Both the position numbers and the translations under genes were made by a program. Under the pieces are notes generated by a model that had not been told where the DNA came from, did no database searches, and saw only the letters and a list, made by a program, of their open reading frames with translations. This document shows, piece after piece, positions 1-9,552 of a stretch of 64,000 nucleotides of DNA. Position 1 is the stretch's first letter. Every line of letters begins with the position of its first letter. Origin of the DNA: Atriophallophorus winterbourni (lineage: Eukaryota; Platyhelminthes; Trematoda; Plagiorchiida; Microphallidae); contig JACCGJ010011223.1 of the NCBI GenBank assembly GCA_013407085.1, forward strand, positions 33,243 to 97,242, written 5' to 3'.

Positions 1-549
1 AAGCGGGTAGAAAGCGTAAGGTGAACTAGCAAAGAGTTCAATCAACAGACCCCGTACAATAGGCAAAACATCGCACACCGGAACCAATCAAGAGCAAGAT
101 TAATGACAGCAATCACTGCAACTGAACCGGTTGGCATGAAATCGCCTGACAAATCAGATCGAAGTGACAGCCGGGACGAACACACTGGAGACAGCCTCTG
201 CAATTAAGAGATGGGTGTGTGCTTTAATCTTGGTCGCCTGTGTAATGAAGCTCGCCCTGTGGGAATCGAGGGGGTTGCTGACGTATTGTTCATGGGCACT
301 GGACAGAAAGTACTGGGGAATGATTAGCGTTGGTTGAAGTGTCCTAGGGGTGTAGGTCGAAAATGTAATCAACATTAGAAGCGGAAAAAGCAATTTGACT
401 TCGATTCACCTGCCTTAATCCCTTTTCAATGAAGTTTCGTGGGAAAAAAGCAGAGAAAAGCACCAGCTCCAGTGGCCTGGTGAAGAATGAGACAAACATT
501 TAACCAATGGCGGACATAGAGAGCTTCATAGCGGTAATCATTTTCTCAC
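1..549. other. Region 3' of helicase exon 3, no assigned exon
   Basis: This is expected to be intron 3 or later exons of the helicase gene on the minus strand. An open minus-strand frame of about 79 codons lies at 154-393, but its product lacks the expected residues following motif III (a basic LARL-type helix and the helicase C-domain). I cannot call it an exon. No retroelement was recognised. Confidence 0.3.
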
Positions 550-788
550 TTGCTCTGTGTAGCAGAAAACAATAATGTCTGTCGATTTGGTGTCACATTG
601 GTCAAAATGCTGTCCAAATCTCCCCGGAATGTTGGGTCCAGGAGACGGTCCGCTTCGTCTAAAACGATCATCTGCAAATTGGACAAATCCATTAGTGGGT
701 TTTCGGTTTGGTGTTGAGCCAGTCTGCCAGGAGTCCCGATCAGAATATTCGCGCGAGAAACGGAATTCCACTCGTGACGCTTCAGTAG
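550..788 (-). CDS. DDX10: DDX10-like RNA helicase, exon 3 (GTPGR, DEAD and SAT motifs)
   Basis: On the minus strand the frame from 788 downwards reads through LLKRHEWN, then NILIGTPGRLAQH (motif Ib), LQMIVLDEADRLLD (motif II, the DEAD box that binds magnesium-ATP) and RQTLLFSATQS (motif III). The acceptor is ATTCCAG just before 788 (phase 0, matching exon 2), and the donor after 550 is GTGAGA, leaving phase 2. The exons therefore continue GGKTS to LLKRHEWN exactly as a DEAD-box core should. The LQMIVLDEAD and RQTLLFSATQ wording is closest to DDX10. The remaining helicase C-domain exons are not convincingly present and probably lie left of the window. The gene is probably functional: no lesion is seen in the three exons. 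Confidence 0.8.
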
Positions 789-1163
789 CTGGAATGGAGA
801 TTCAATAATATTTGGTTAGGGTAGATCAAAATATTTGGGTTTACCGCTTGCAACCCGCAGTTTGAAAACCGTATTAGTATCTGGTGTTAAAAAGATATCA
901 AAAATGATAATACCAGCGTCAGGTAACGAATGTTAAGCATGGGCCGGTCAAGCGTTAAGATAAGTGATAACACGGTCGACCATGAGACTGTAGGGAGTTC
1001 TTGACAGCGGTATATTATCGGTAGTATTCAGTGTAAATTAGTGTCTGTTCAACGAATTCTGAATCTCGAGGCGATAATTGATGAATAATTAATGGAAAAT
1101 ATTACAATAAAGTGATAATCTGAGTCCTGAAATTGTATCACACAGCTGACGATAGGAGCATAA

Positions 1164-2640
1164 ACATCATCATCAGAGGCAGAATTACACCGGTAGCATG
1201 TACGTATTGATTAACTGTCATACAACCATGAAAAAGTAAAATCCTAACAGAAGGGGAAGGGTGGGACTTAAATAGCTACGGATTTTATAGAAGAGTAAGC
1301 AAACAAACTGGAATGAGGTGTCTACACTTCGAGTGGAACACGCACTCAATGAAGTTTCGTCAACGAGTAAAGCTACATCAGCTCGACAGCTTCCTTGCGG
1401 CTTTTATTGCCATGCATTATAAGAAGCAAACACTCCAAAAAGATGCTTAGTGCAACAGACAATCGAACACGGTTTCTGGGCAAATGATGAAGCGTAAATA
1501 ACCATGGCGATATCCGATCGTGTGGACCCCACCCTGGAAGACATGCTACACCGACTTTGGAAAGGTTACTGGTACCGCGTGACGGTTTGACCACCACGAG
1601 ATTTACCTCAATCGGGATGTGGCGTCGCAAAAAGAATTCGTTTCGGAAGTCGGTGGTCCGACATCCGTATAACGTGACTCAACCAGCGTAATCTATGCAG
1701 GTTGATCTGCTTCTGTAAATCAATTACTACCGAAGAACTTATTTCGCAGAGCACCTTTGCGTATGCGATTGTAACAGCTAACTCCTAGAATGCTGCGGAG
1801 ACAGGTTATCAAATAATTTGAGACGCTGAATGTGCTCTTTAGGTAAGGCTCAAGTTTCGCCCACATACAGTAATATAGCCCGAACTATCAATTTGTAGGC
1901 TCTACCCTTGAGTAACAGAGACAGAGACGCCAGAAATGATCTATGTTGCAGAATGCTACGGTCGCCTTAGAAATGCGTGCCGAGACCACGTTATCTAACG
2001 ATGCAAAATTATTCATACAACTACCGAGATGCGTAAAACGATCTACAATTTTAAATGCCTGATTTTCAAATAATAAAAAGCTGTTTTGATAAATCAACGT
2101 CCAGCAGCAGAACACCGCACTTAGAGGGTGTGAAACGCATTCCAAGTGCGGGCACAATACTAGCCCGAGTCGAAGAGCAGAACTATACCATCGATATAGT
2201 GCAAGTCGAGAAGCTTGCCACCTGGTATAAAGTGAACTCCGAAAATTGGAGCTCCTTCGCTGCATAATTCCATGATCGCATCTATTACAAAATTAAACTG
2301 AATCAAATTCTCCTTTGGAGTCTAAAAAGATGTCGATAGGCGAGTCGCAGTTTTAAGATCTGTCGAAAAGTAAATGTGGTCGACAGCCTCTGCCAGGTAG
2401 GAAGCCAGCTTGCTGCTCTCGGATCTATGCGAGGTTAATCTTCGAAGGGAGATGGACGCTAATAATATCGTTATGCTGGGAGTAAGACTTATCCCACGAT
2501 TATTAAAGCAGGAAATTCGCACTTTTTTTAAATATCGTTATGATAACCGATTCTCCCCAACTCTGAGGGACAGATTCTGACATCCACACTTCATGGAGGA
2601 TCGCCTAATGTATTGATTAGGACTTGGCGACCTTCCTTGA
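1164..2640 (-). mobile_element. RTE-type non-LTR retrotransposon, degraded, inside helicase intron 2
   Basis: On the minus strand this reads as the reverse-transcriptase half of an RTE element with several frameshifts. At 2640-2320 the pieces ISLTPSIT, LLASI and LRRLT match the first RT blocks of RTE. At 2090-1990 comes the VDRFTHLGSC block, near 1900-1880 the region of the VRA-LLYxxET block, and about 1700-1620 RWLSHVIRMSDHRLPKR, the usual RTE C-terminal signature. The right end of the element in sense orientation (low coordinates) finishes in a CATCATCATC tract at 1167-1177, which is the (GATG)-type 3' tail of this group. The copy is a near twin of the one at 6385-7424. It lies antiparallel to nothing else and in the same strand as the helicase gene, so it is transcribed in the sense direction within the intron. 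Confidence 0.75.
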
Positions 2641-3186
2641 ACCAAACAGGCGGTATGTCATCGGTATCATCAGCCTTTAATCTATACATGCGTTAATTTC
2701 TAAATCACTAGCATGTTGAAACACGCTGGACCCTCACTGTCATTTCTATTTAATTTTCTCATATCTGTATTCGCCTGGGCAACCTGACAGTATCTTGACC
2801 CACTTACAGTCTATGACTGTGCGGCACTTCGCTTGGATCAGACATGTGATCTCATGCACACACACATTTTGTTTTCGCAATAAAGCGATGCATAAAACAA
2901 TGTTTGCATTAAAACCTTTTGTAAGCAGGCTTCGCATAACGAACCGCGGTGTTCGAATGCCGCATTACAATTATTCTTGGTCAATCGATAAAACGTTTAG
3001 TAATGATCGATTATTTTGTTGTTTTTGTTCTGGAGTAATTCGGAAGTGATAATGTCGGATTGACTGGGTGTGAACAGACAAGTGATTCCTAGAACCGTTA
3101 TTGTTGGTTGACACTCAAGTTGAAACACTCATAGCATGATAAAAGCAATTAGGCCAAGCAATGCGAGTTAAACGAGATTTTCTCAC
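2641..3186. other. Remainder of helicase intron 2 with a short dispersed repeat
   Basis: No coding signal is convincing here. The stretch about 2760-2850 (around GCCTGGGCAAC and CGGCACTTCGCTTGGATCA) recurs in diverged form at 41260-41345, so it is a dispersed repeat of unknown type, perhaps part of an RTE leader. The rest shows nothing recognisable. Confidence 0.4.
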
Positions 3187-3543
3187 CGATGTCTTTCCAC
3201 CCATAATATTCAGCATGGTGAATTTGAAAAAGGGCTGAAAACGTTTGAACACTATCGCAATCTGACGCGCGAGCTCTCTGGTAGGGGTGAGAATAATGGC
3301 AACCGGGCCGTCCAACATTGTGGTGCGGTTGGTGTAGAGCTTATCGAGTACGGGGACGAGAAATGCAAGTGTTTTCCCACTTCCTGTGGCAGCCTCTGCA
3401 ACCACATCTTTACCAAGCAGAATGGGCTTCATGACCAATTTTTGTATTTCAGTCATCTTTGTAAACCCGTTCGTTTTCAAAGCAGAAAGGGTTGGTTTTT
3501 GCAAAGGAAATTGATGGAAATATTTATAACTGGAAGTGTCGAC
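3187..3543 (-). CDS. DDX10: DDX10-like RNA helicase, exon 2 (Q motif, Walker A, motif Ia)
   Basis: This 119-codon exon codes for the first half of a DEAD-box ATP-dependent RNA helicase. Visible in order are FHQFPLQKPT (conserved aromatic and F-P-L), the Q motif TKMTEIQK, the ATP-binding loop AATGSGKT followed by LAFLVPVLDKLY, motif Ia LTPTRELARQ and the GG motif in NIMGGKTS. The wording around the Walker loop and LNIMGGK fits DDX10/Dbp4, which acts in the nucleolus in processing of small-subunit rRNA; DDX55/Spb4 is the main alternative. The exon is flanked by a TTGCAG acceptor and a GTGAGA donor, both phase 0. The frame runs on past the donor into unrelated residues, which supports the splice site. 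Confidence 0.8.
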
Positions 3544-3575
3544 CTGCAACGTGTAAGAATCAAATTGCACATTAC
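3544..3575 (-). other. 32-base micro-intron of the helicase gene
   Basis: On the minus strand this stretch starts GTAATG and ends in a pyrimidine-rich tract followed by GCAG. It sits exactly between two codon boundaries (phase 0), so removing it joins exon 1 to exon 2 without changing frame. Introns of about 30-40 bases near the 5' end of genes are well known in schistosomes and other flatworms, so this is both a splice site and a hint to the organism. The alternative is that translation starts at the ATG at 3570 just inside exon 2 without this intron. Confidence 0.55.
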
Positions 3576-3662
3576 CGCTTCAAGTGTTTCATATTTAGCC
3601 AACGAATCGCTAGGCTGCGATTCATGTTGCTTCGAGTGCTTCATCTTTTTTAACAAAACCAT
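3576..3662 (-). CDS. DDX10: DDX10-like RNA helicase, exon 1 (start exon)
   Basis: This 29-codon exon begins with ATG at 3662-3660 and encodes a short basic leader (starts MVLLKKMKHSK) ending KYETLEA. It stops at a codon boundary before a GTAATG donor at 3575-3570. Read across the tiny intron 3544-3575 it joins in frame to the helicase domain, giving a run ending KYETLEAVDTSSYKYFHQF that matches the N-terminal shape of DDX10/Dbp4 proteins (K-Y-x(n)-F-x-x-F-P-L before the Q motif). The start is chosen because it is the first ATG that keeps this frame and gives a charged, soluble N-terminus; an upstream ATG at 3782 in the same frame gives a less plausible hydrophobic leader. Confidence 0.6.
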
Positions 3663-4300
3663 TTGATGGAACGGACCAAAATGCAATGTATGCGAGCTGG
3701 AATAAAGCAATGATAACAATCGAAATAATATAAATGTACAGGGCGTTTCAAGTTGAATAAATGAGCAGTGGCAAACAAACAATGCTATAGTATTATAGCG
3801 TTAAAGTAGCTAAGCCCATCGGTCGTCAGGTTAACTGCCGGTAGTTACCCTTTCATTGCACGGCTGTCAACAACGGTATAAAAACTCAACTAGCTACAGT
3901 GTTCTGCACCAACTGTTCGTCTAAATGGTGCGAGATGAATGGTAAACCCTGTTCTGATCGCGTGGACTTTTGGTGTAGAAACGGATAGATTTAGTGGCAA
4001 ATTGTGTGATTTTTGTCAAATCATTTAGGTATTAGTAGCAGATTCACTAAAATTGAGTTCTGCGAAAAATCCGGTCATCAGCTCATTTTTCCAATTTTCG
4101 AAAAAAACTTTTAGCTGGATTAGTCAAAGTCTAAATAGTAGTTTAAACTCACATAAGGAAGTATTACAATTTTCCTTATTATGATGATGAAGCACGGGCC
4201 CTTGGCCAACGCACCAAACACGAAGCAGGAAATTCGGACAAACAAAAGTCGTAAAAAGAAATCTGGTGAGTGAAATATGCAAAATCGTTTATTAAACAGA
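3663..4300. other. Upstream region of the helicase gene, nothing recognised
   Basis: This is the 5' flank of the minus-strand helicase gene and should contain its promoter and 5' untranslated region. I see no clear TATA box, repeat or reading frame. It is AT-rich. Confidence 0.3.
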
Positions 4301-4409
4301 ATTTTTTGTAAACAAAGTTATACTTGAATGCCACTGTTACATAGCGTTCGTACAACGAACCATGTTGTTCAAACACAGAATCACATGGTGATTCCTGATC
4401 AAGTGTTTG
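4301..4409 (-). repeat. Penelope terminal-repeat fragment
   Basis: The sequence around AAAGTTATACTTG, CGTACAACGAACC and GTGATTCCTGATCAAG is shared with 54484-54570 next to the Penelope element and with 54718-54750 and 58725-58770. It abuts a CR1-A fragment at 4410, cutting that CR1-A copy short within the SFAA region of its reverse transcriptase. It is therefore a fragment of the Penelope terminal repeat that inserted into, or was joined to, CR1-A. Confidence 0.5.
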
Positions 4410-4960
4410 GCCGCAAATGAACGCCGAATCGCCCATAGCATCCTGGTAGCGCTGCCTATTCTCCGACAACCGTCAGCCTTCGACTTCAAAGAATCCATTA
4501 TCAGAATCCCCACGTCTTTTTCGATCGTCACCGCTCTAATAGGCTTACTTCCCAGAAAGTATTCACCAGCAGTGTCATCGGAGTATATGCGCATGACCGC
4601 TGTCTTGTCCTCATTTATAGGCAGTGACCAGCGATTTGTCCATCTGTCTAAGTCATCAACTGCTTGTTGCAGTTGCTTATGACCATCGCTGGAACTAACA
4701 GAGGCCCACATTTTAAGATCATCAGCGAATAAAAAACAATCGATGGCTACCGCGTCCAGAATGTCATTCACGAAACTTTTGAATAACAATGGACCAAGGA
4801 CAAATATCTCCGGCACTCCGGAGATTGCTATCATCTCTGAAGACAAAACTCCATTCCACACGGTTTGACCGCCCTGAGATGAATGCCTCAATCCACTTAA
4901 GAAGACATCCTTGAATACCCAGACCATCCAGCTTGACGAGCAATCGGCGTTGGGGCATTT
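4410..4960 (-). pseudogene. CR1-A reverse transcriptase fragment (left arm of inverted duplication)
   Basis: The minus-strand frame encodes the middle of a CR1-A reverse transcriptase: LVKLDGLGIQGCLLKWIEAF, then the region where the family has the P-Q-G-S-V-L-G-P block (here SGVPEIFVLGPLLF), the catalytic block FLFADDLKMWASV, the GHKQLQQAVDDL helix, NEDKTAVMRI and GSATRMLWAIRRSFAA. Two frames are used around 4960-4850, so the gene is broken. It is truncated on the 5' side where it meets RTE sequence and on the 3' side at 4410 by Penelope repeat sequence. Confidence 0.8.
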
Positions 4961-5224
4961 ACTGAAGTTGCCGAGATTTGTTCTGCTGGAAGTGAGTTCC
5001 ACTCGTTCACTACGCTGCAGGACATCGACCTATCAAACAGCATTTTATTACTTGAAAATCAGGCGCTTGAAATTGTAGATCGTTTTACGTATCGCGGTAG
5101 TTGTATTAATTATTCTGCATCATTAGATAACGAGGTCTCACCACGCATTTCTAAATCGACCGTAGCATTCCGCAACCTAGGTCACGTCTGGCGTCAGAAA
5201 GGACGGTCTCTGTTACTCAAGGGT
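4961..5224 (+). mobile_element. RTE reverse-transcriptase C-terminal fragment
   Basis: Read on the plus strand this gives TLQDIDLSNSILLLENQ, VDRFTYRGSC, NEVSPRISKSTVAFRNLGHV and RQKGRSLLLKG, the stretch of RTE reverse transcriptase just after the catalytic core. It is the mirror image of 7160-7424 with very few changes. At 5225 it is joined to a minus-strand RTE leader/endonuclease start, so the junction is a rearrangement breakpoint. Confidence 0.75.
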
Positions 5225-5985
5225 TTATAACACTACTAGAGTCGTGTAAGCGCGTTTCTGATAGACAGCAGATGTCTGCTCTCATCGTTTCTAGTGTACG
5301 AGCTAATGCAGCCTGTTGTCCTGCTTGTCTCAAGGTTCTGACGTCAAATGCAGCTAGCTTGAAGGACATACGGGATTTCAAGAAGTGAGCACTCTGGCTT
5401 GGCCGTTCTGTGTTTGGCGAGCTTGAAGGAGCATCTAGACGAGATTCCTTGCTTGTGTGTAATGAGGGGCGTGGGATATAAGAATCTGCATGTGATGTAA
5501 TGCAGCGAAGGTAGTTTGGAGAGCAAGTAGTGGTTGAAGTAGGTTCCATGGTTCTTGTTGAAGGCGACATACTACCCGGTTGCCAAGGCCGAAGTAGGGC
5601 CTTAGCTTAGGGGACCCCACCCGGAGCCTTTGACTCAAAAGTCTTCCCGCAAGGCAGCAGAGATTTTTCTTCATGGTTCATTCACGAAGCCTTTCCCGCA
5701 ATCGGGTATGCCGCAAGGCAGCGGAGGTTTGGAATCAGGGTTTTCCTTCCCTTAGATGGACTGCCCTCCCAGGCTGACGAGCTCCATCTGCCCGGAGCAA
5801 ACTGGTTTTGAGGCGCCAGTCATCCGCCTTCGCCCCTTCTCCTGTCAGTAGAAGCAGTTCCACCACGTGCAGGCCAGGAGCTGGGCTTTGGTTGTCAGAG
5901 GCTGTTAGAGACGCACGCCATATGGGAGCATTTTATAGATAGTGGGAGCTCATCCCCACTGCCACTCCCGGCTGTGACAATATTG
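5225..5985 (-). mobile_element. RTE 5' leader and start of endonuclease
   Basis: On the minus strand, about 5365-5225 reads MSFKLAAFDVRTLRQ, AALARTLETMRADICCLSETR, which is the start of the apurinic-type endonuclease domain of flatworm RTE elements. Upstream (5985-5370) is a GC-richer leader, with its AGGAGTTGGCC-like and ACTGACAGGAGAA stretches shared with 59630-59770. The element is cut at 5225 right after the first endonuclease block. Confidence 0.7.
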
Positions 5986-6384
5986 GAACCTTGAATCTGG
6001 GTGTAAACACCAAATCCAATATCGAAGGGACTTGTCCGACACATATCCTCGTAGGATAGTTTACATTCTGCACCAAATTCAGTTACAAAATCGTATCTAG
6101 GAATTCTTGTTTGAACGGTTCACGCTTCGAAACTCAATCCACTCAGTTTATATCGTGAGTATTCAGATCTCCAAGAATAATACAGTCGCCAGTGATACCA
6201 TGACGGTTGACTTGAGAGCATAACTCAGAAACGTAAACGTCAGTAGAGCGGTAAATGACCCGAAGTGCAGCAGGCCCAGAGCTAGATTTCACCTTACACC
6301 AGATGCTTTCAGCATTTCTAGTATCATGTTGAATCCTTTCCATTACTTCTACAATCAAGTGCTCTTTCCACTGACAGATCTCAA
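5986..6384 (-). pseudogene. CR1-type endonuclease fragment
   Basis: The minus-strand frame shows ESIWCKV, LRVIYRSTDVYVSELCSQV and CIILGDLNTHDINW, equivalent to the xxIYRPP and GDFNxPxIDW blocks of CR1 endonucleases, followed by residues resembling the helix after it (YDFVTEFGAECKLS). No reverse transcriptase is attached. It lies between RTE pieces, so it is an isolated fragment. Confidence 0.55.
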
Positions 6385-7424
6385 AGCTCATCATCATCAC
6401 AGACAGCGTTACACAGGTAGCATGTACCGAATGCTTAACTGCCACACAATCATTAAAAGTAGAATCGTAAAAAATGTGAATGTGTGAGGCATAAATAGCA
6501 TTAAAAATTCTGTAGAAGATTTATCGCAAACAAACTCGGATGAATAGAACATGCATTCAAAAAATTTTCGTGAACGAGTAGAGCGTCATCAGCATGACAG
6601 CTTGCTTGCTGCTTTCATTGTCATGCTTCATAACAAGCTTTTCCGGTCACCGCTTGACAACACATAAGAAGGCGATGCTTAGTTCAAGACCGCAATTGAA
6701 CACGGTTTCGGGACATATCCTGAAGCGTAACTAACCATTGCGATATCTGATAGCGGGGAAACCAGCCTGGAAGACGTGCTGCGCCGATTTTGGAAAGGTT
6801 ACTATTAAGGGCTTTTAACTGCCTATGCCATGTGACGGTTTGGCCACCCCGAGATTTACGCCAATCAGGATGTGGCGTCGCAAAAAAATCTGTTTCGGAA
6901 GTCAGTGGTCCGGCATCCGTAAAACGTGACCCAACCAGCGTAGCCTATGCAGGTTGATCTGCTTCTCTATATCAACATTATTACCGAACAATTTATTTTG
7001 GAGATCATCGGTGCGTATGCGATTTTAACAGCTAACTCCTAGAATGTTGCGGAGACACCGGTTGTCGAATACTTGAAGACGCTGAATGTATTCTTTACGT
7101 AAGGTCCAGGTTTCGCACCCATACAGTAACACAGCCCGAACTGTCGCTTTATGGGCTCTACCCTTGAGTAACAGAGACCGTCCTTTCTGACGCCAGATGT
7201 GACCTAGGTTGCGGAATGCTACGGTCGATTTAGAAATGCGTGCTGAGACCTCGTTATCTAATGATGCAGAATAATTAATACAACTACCGCGATACGTAAA
7301 ACGATCTACAATTTCAAGCGCCTGATTTTCAAGTAATAAAATGCTGTTTGATAGGTCGATGTCCTGCAGCGTAGTGAACGAGTGGAACTCACTTCCAGCA
7401 GAACAAATCTCGGCAACTTCAGTA
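6385..7424 (-). mobile_element. RTE 3' half (second copy)
   Basis: On the minus strand, 7424-7150 encodes SILLLENQALEIVDRFTYRG and 7150-7080 TVRAVLLYGCETWTLRKEYIQRL, the hallmark C-terminal block of RTE reverse transcriptases. The following 3' region resembles 1164-1700 and ends in a CATCATCATC tract at 6388-6398 (the 3' tail). Stops and frameshifts make it inactive. At 7425 it meets a plus-strand CR1-A fragment. Confidence 0.8.
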
Positions 7425-7668
7425 AATGCCCCAACGCCGATTGCTCGTCAAGCTGGATGGTCTGGGTATTCAAGGATGTCTTCTTAAGTGGATTGAGGCA
7501 TTCATCTCAGGGCGGTCAAACCGTGTGGAATGGAGTTTTGTCTTCAGAGATGATAGCAATCTCCGGAGTGCCGGAGATATTTGTCCTTGGTCCATTGTTA
7601 TTCAAAAGTTTCGTGAATGACATTCTGGACGCGGTAGCCATCGATTGTCTTTTATTCGCTGATGATCT
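7425..7668 (+). pseudogene. CR1-A reverse transcriptase, part before the Gypsy insertion
   Basis: Plus-strand coding for LVKLDGLGIQGCLLKWIEAF, FISGRSNRVE and DILDAVAIDCLLFADDL, the CR1-A RT up to its catalytic F-A-D-D box. The frame is disturbed near 7500. It continues after the insertion at 8685. Confidence 0.8.
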
Positions 7669-7849
7669 TTGTGATGAATTATTTTCTCCAATTGTATGCT
7701 TGTTTCCATGCTATCTATAACATTCATATTCTTGTTTTTTATTCCAGCTACTATACTGTTGTTCTAGAAGATTAAAGCCTATTCTACGGCCTTTGTCTCC
7801 TAATATCTCTGAACGTTTGAAATCATATAATACAACAATTTAATCTTCT
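7669..7849 (+). mobile_element. Gypsy element 5' end, possible LTR remnant
   Basis: The foreign insert begins TGTGATGAATTA at the break in CR1-A, and TAATACA lies near 7827-7833 just ahead of the gag start, so 7669-7833 may be a short or truncated LTR. No matching second LTR is in this locus, so this is a weak assignment. A pyrimidine-rich run ending CCAG is seen near 7735-7747. Confidence 0.35.
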
Positions 7850-8684
7850 ATGGACAAGGCACTTCGCCCAGATCGCTTTGACGCGGACCCCAATTCTTCA
7901 GATGCAGGTAAACGGTGGAAACACTGGCATTTCAATTTTACAAACTATTTGGAATCTCTTAAAGCAAAGAACGAAGACAAATATCAAATACTAGCTAATC
8001 TCATTGCAGCAGATGTGTTTGAGCATGTCTCCGAATGTGAAAACTACGACACAGCGATCAGTATTCTTAATGCGCTTTATGTGAAACCCAAGAATGTTGT
8101 TTACGCAAGACACCTACTTTGTACATGCAAGCAGGATGTCGGAGAATCGATTGACCAATATTCACAGAAACTAAAGAGACTTGCCAAAGATTGTGCATTT
8201 AAAACGGTCACAGCTGATGAGTATCGTGATGAAACAATTCGTGATTCATTTATCCGTGGACTATTATCAAACAATATTCGTCAGCGGTTGTTGGAACATG
8301 ATTCTTTGAGCCTTGACCGTGCTTATACATATGCTCGAACCCTCGAGTCCGCGGAATCTCAATCTATGTCTTACGTTCATTCATACGTACCCACCAATGA
8401 GAGTTGTGCGGTACAGCCAAACCCAACGCATTCACTCGATCCAACGGTCGCTCACAATTTAGCAGCTACCACGCCGAAATGCTTTTTCTGTGGCTATAAT
8501 AAACATCCTAGACACACGTGTCCCGCAAAGGATGCCACATGCAAAAATTGTAACAAAGTTGGTCATTTTCAGCGTGTGTGTAAATCGGCTCCCGTAACGA
8601 AACACGTTGCTTCTATCCAATCTGACAGTTATTCACAGTCCTTAATGGCATCTATGCCCACATCTCTTTCACGTACTGTGGGCC
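7850..8684 (+). pseudogene. Gypsy gag polyprotein, 3' truncated
   Basis: An open frame of about 276 codons starts at ATG 7850. The first 180 residues form a helical capsid-like domain (WKHWHFNFTNYLESL, NALYVKPKNVVYARHLL, DETIRDSFIRGLLS, IRQRLLEHDSLSLDRAYTYA), the usual retrotransposon gag layout. Residues about 210-245 hold two zinc knuckles, CFFCGYNKHPRHTC and CKNCNKVGHFQRVC. Gag packages the element RNA into cytoplasmic particles. The frame breaks at about 8684 where CR1-A resumes, so the last four residues are CR1-derived and all of pol is missing. The reading frame itself is free of stops, suggesting a fairly young insert. K02A2.6-like and CsRn1-like Gypsy elements are the nearest families by knuckle pattern. 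Confidence 0.8.
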
Positions 8685-9552
8685 TCTGTTAGTTCCAGCG
8701 ATGGTCATAAGCAACTGCAACAAGCAGTTGATGACTTAGTCAGATGGACAAATCGCTGGTCACTGCCTATAAATGAGGACAAGACAGCGGTCATGCGCAT
8801 ATACTCCGATGACACTGCTGGTGAATACTTTCTGGGAAGTAAGCCTATTAGAGCGGTGACGATCGAAAAAGACGTGGGGATTCTGATAATGGATTCTTTG
8901 AAGTCGAAGGCTGACGGTTGTCGGAGAATGGGCAGCGCTACCAGGATGCTATGGGCGATTCTGCGTTCATTTGCGGCAATTAACCCGCAAATTTTCCTGA
9001 CACTTTTCTCTGCGTATGTGGTCCTCTGTTAGAATATGGGCTACCTGTTGCATTTCCCCAGTCTAAAAGCGAATGCGACTCCTTAGATATTACAAAGGAT
9101 GGGAGTAAGATGGTTCATGGAATGCGCCAACTTGCGTACAAGGTTAGAAGGAGCTTACTGAAACTTTACTTTCTAGAACTTTGAAGGGAAAGATTTGACA
9201 TGCTTCTGACACGCCATATTCTTCTCGGTCAATATGGAAACGAGTTCCTCCGGTACTTCCGATTAGTAGGTGGTCGAGGACTCGTGGGTATGACCTTAAG
9301 TTGCGAGAACGCTATCCATGCACGTGGTGAACACTTGGAACTCTACCGAAAGGGCTCCTGTCTCTACCATCAGAACAGCTATTCAAAAGCGCGTTGGGTA
9401 AGCATTTGTTGAGACGAATGGCCTGATCCCCGGAGTGATATGGTGGTGTTCCTCTACTCTCAGGGCTTGCCTTGTCAGCAGAAGTCACCCATGTTTATTG
9501 CTGTGATGAATCTTAAACGGGATTTTATCCCTTTTGTTTTCGATTCAGAAGA
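8685..9552 (+). pseudogene. CR1-A reverse transcriptase C-terminus and 3' end
   Basis: CR1-A coding resumes at GGGCCTCTGTTAG and gives GHKQLQQAVDDLVRW, NEDKTAVMRIYSDDTAG, GSATRMLWAILRSF, then with frameshifts the C-terminal region around HILLGQYGNEFLRYFRLVG. The 3' untranslated part (about 9435-9552) carries the family landmarks CCTCTACTCTCAGGGCTTG and GGGATTTTATCCC and ends in a short GAA repeat. The same landmarks close the copies at 19003 and 37549. Confidence 0.75.

Larger units (their letters stand above)
4410..5224 (+). repeat. Inverted duplication, left arm
   Basis: This 815-base segment (CR1-A fragment plus RTE fragment) is repeated in reverse at 7160-7668 plus 8685-8985. The shared protein reading differs by single residues only (for example phenylalanine versus leucine before LFADD). 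The two arms are separated by about 1.9 kb at 5225-7159. Confidence 0.8.
7160..8985 (-). repeat. Inverted duplication, right arm, split by a Gypsy insertion
   Basis: Positions 7160-7668 and 8685-8985 are together the reverse complement of 4410-5224. The 1016 bases between them (7669-8684) are a Gypsy gag fragment absent from the left arm. At the break the CR1 reading GATGATCTT then resumes TGTGGGCCTC, with only a few bases of the target missing. Confidence 0.8.

Noticed and set aside
154..393. 79-codon minus-strand frame as a further helicase exon
   Set aside because: Its product lacks the residues expected after motif III and the helicase C-domain; the splice fit is possible but not supported by homology.
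4060..4115. Hammerhead motif on the minus strand (CTGATGA near 4083)
   Set aside because: The downstream core reads GAACT rather than GAAA and no stems can be drawn.
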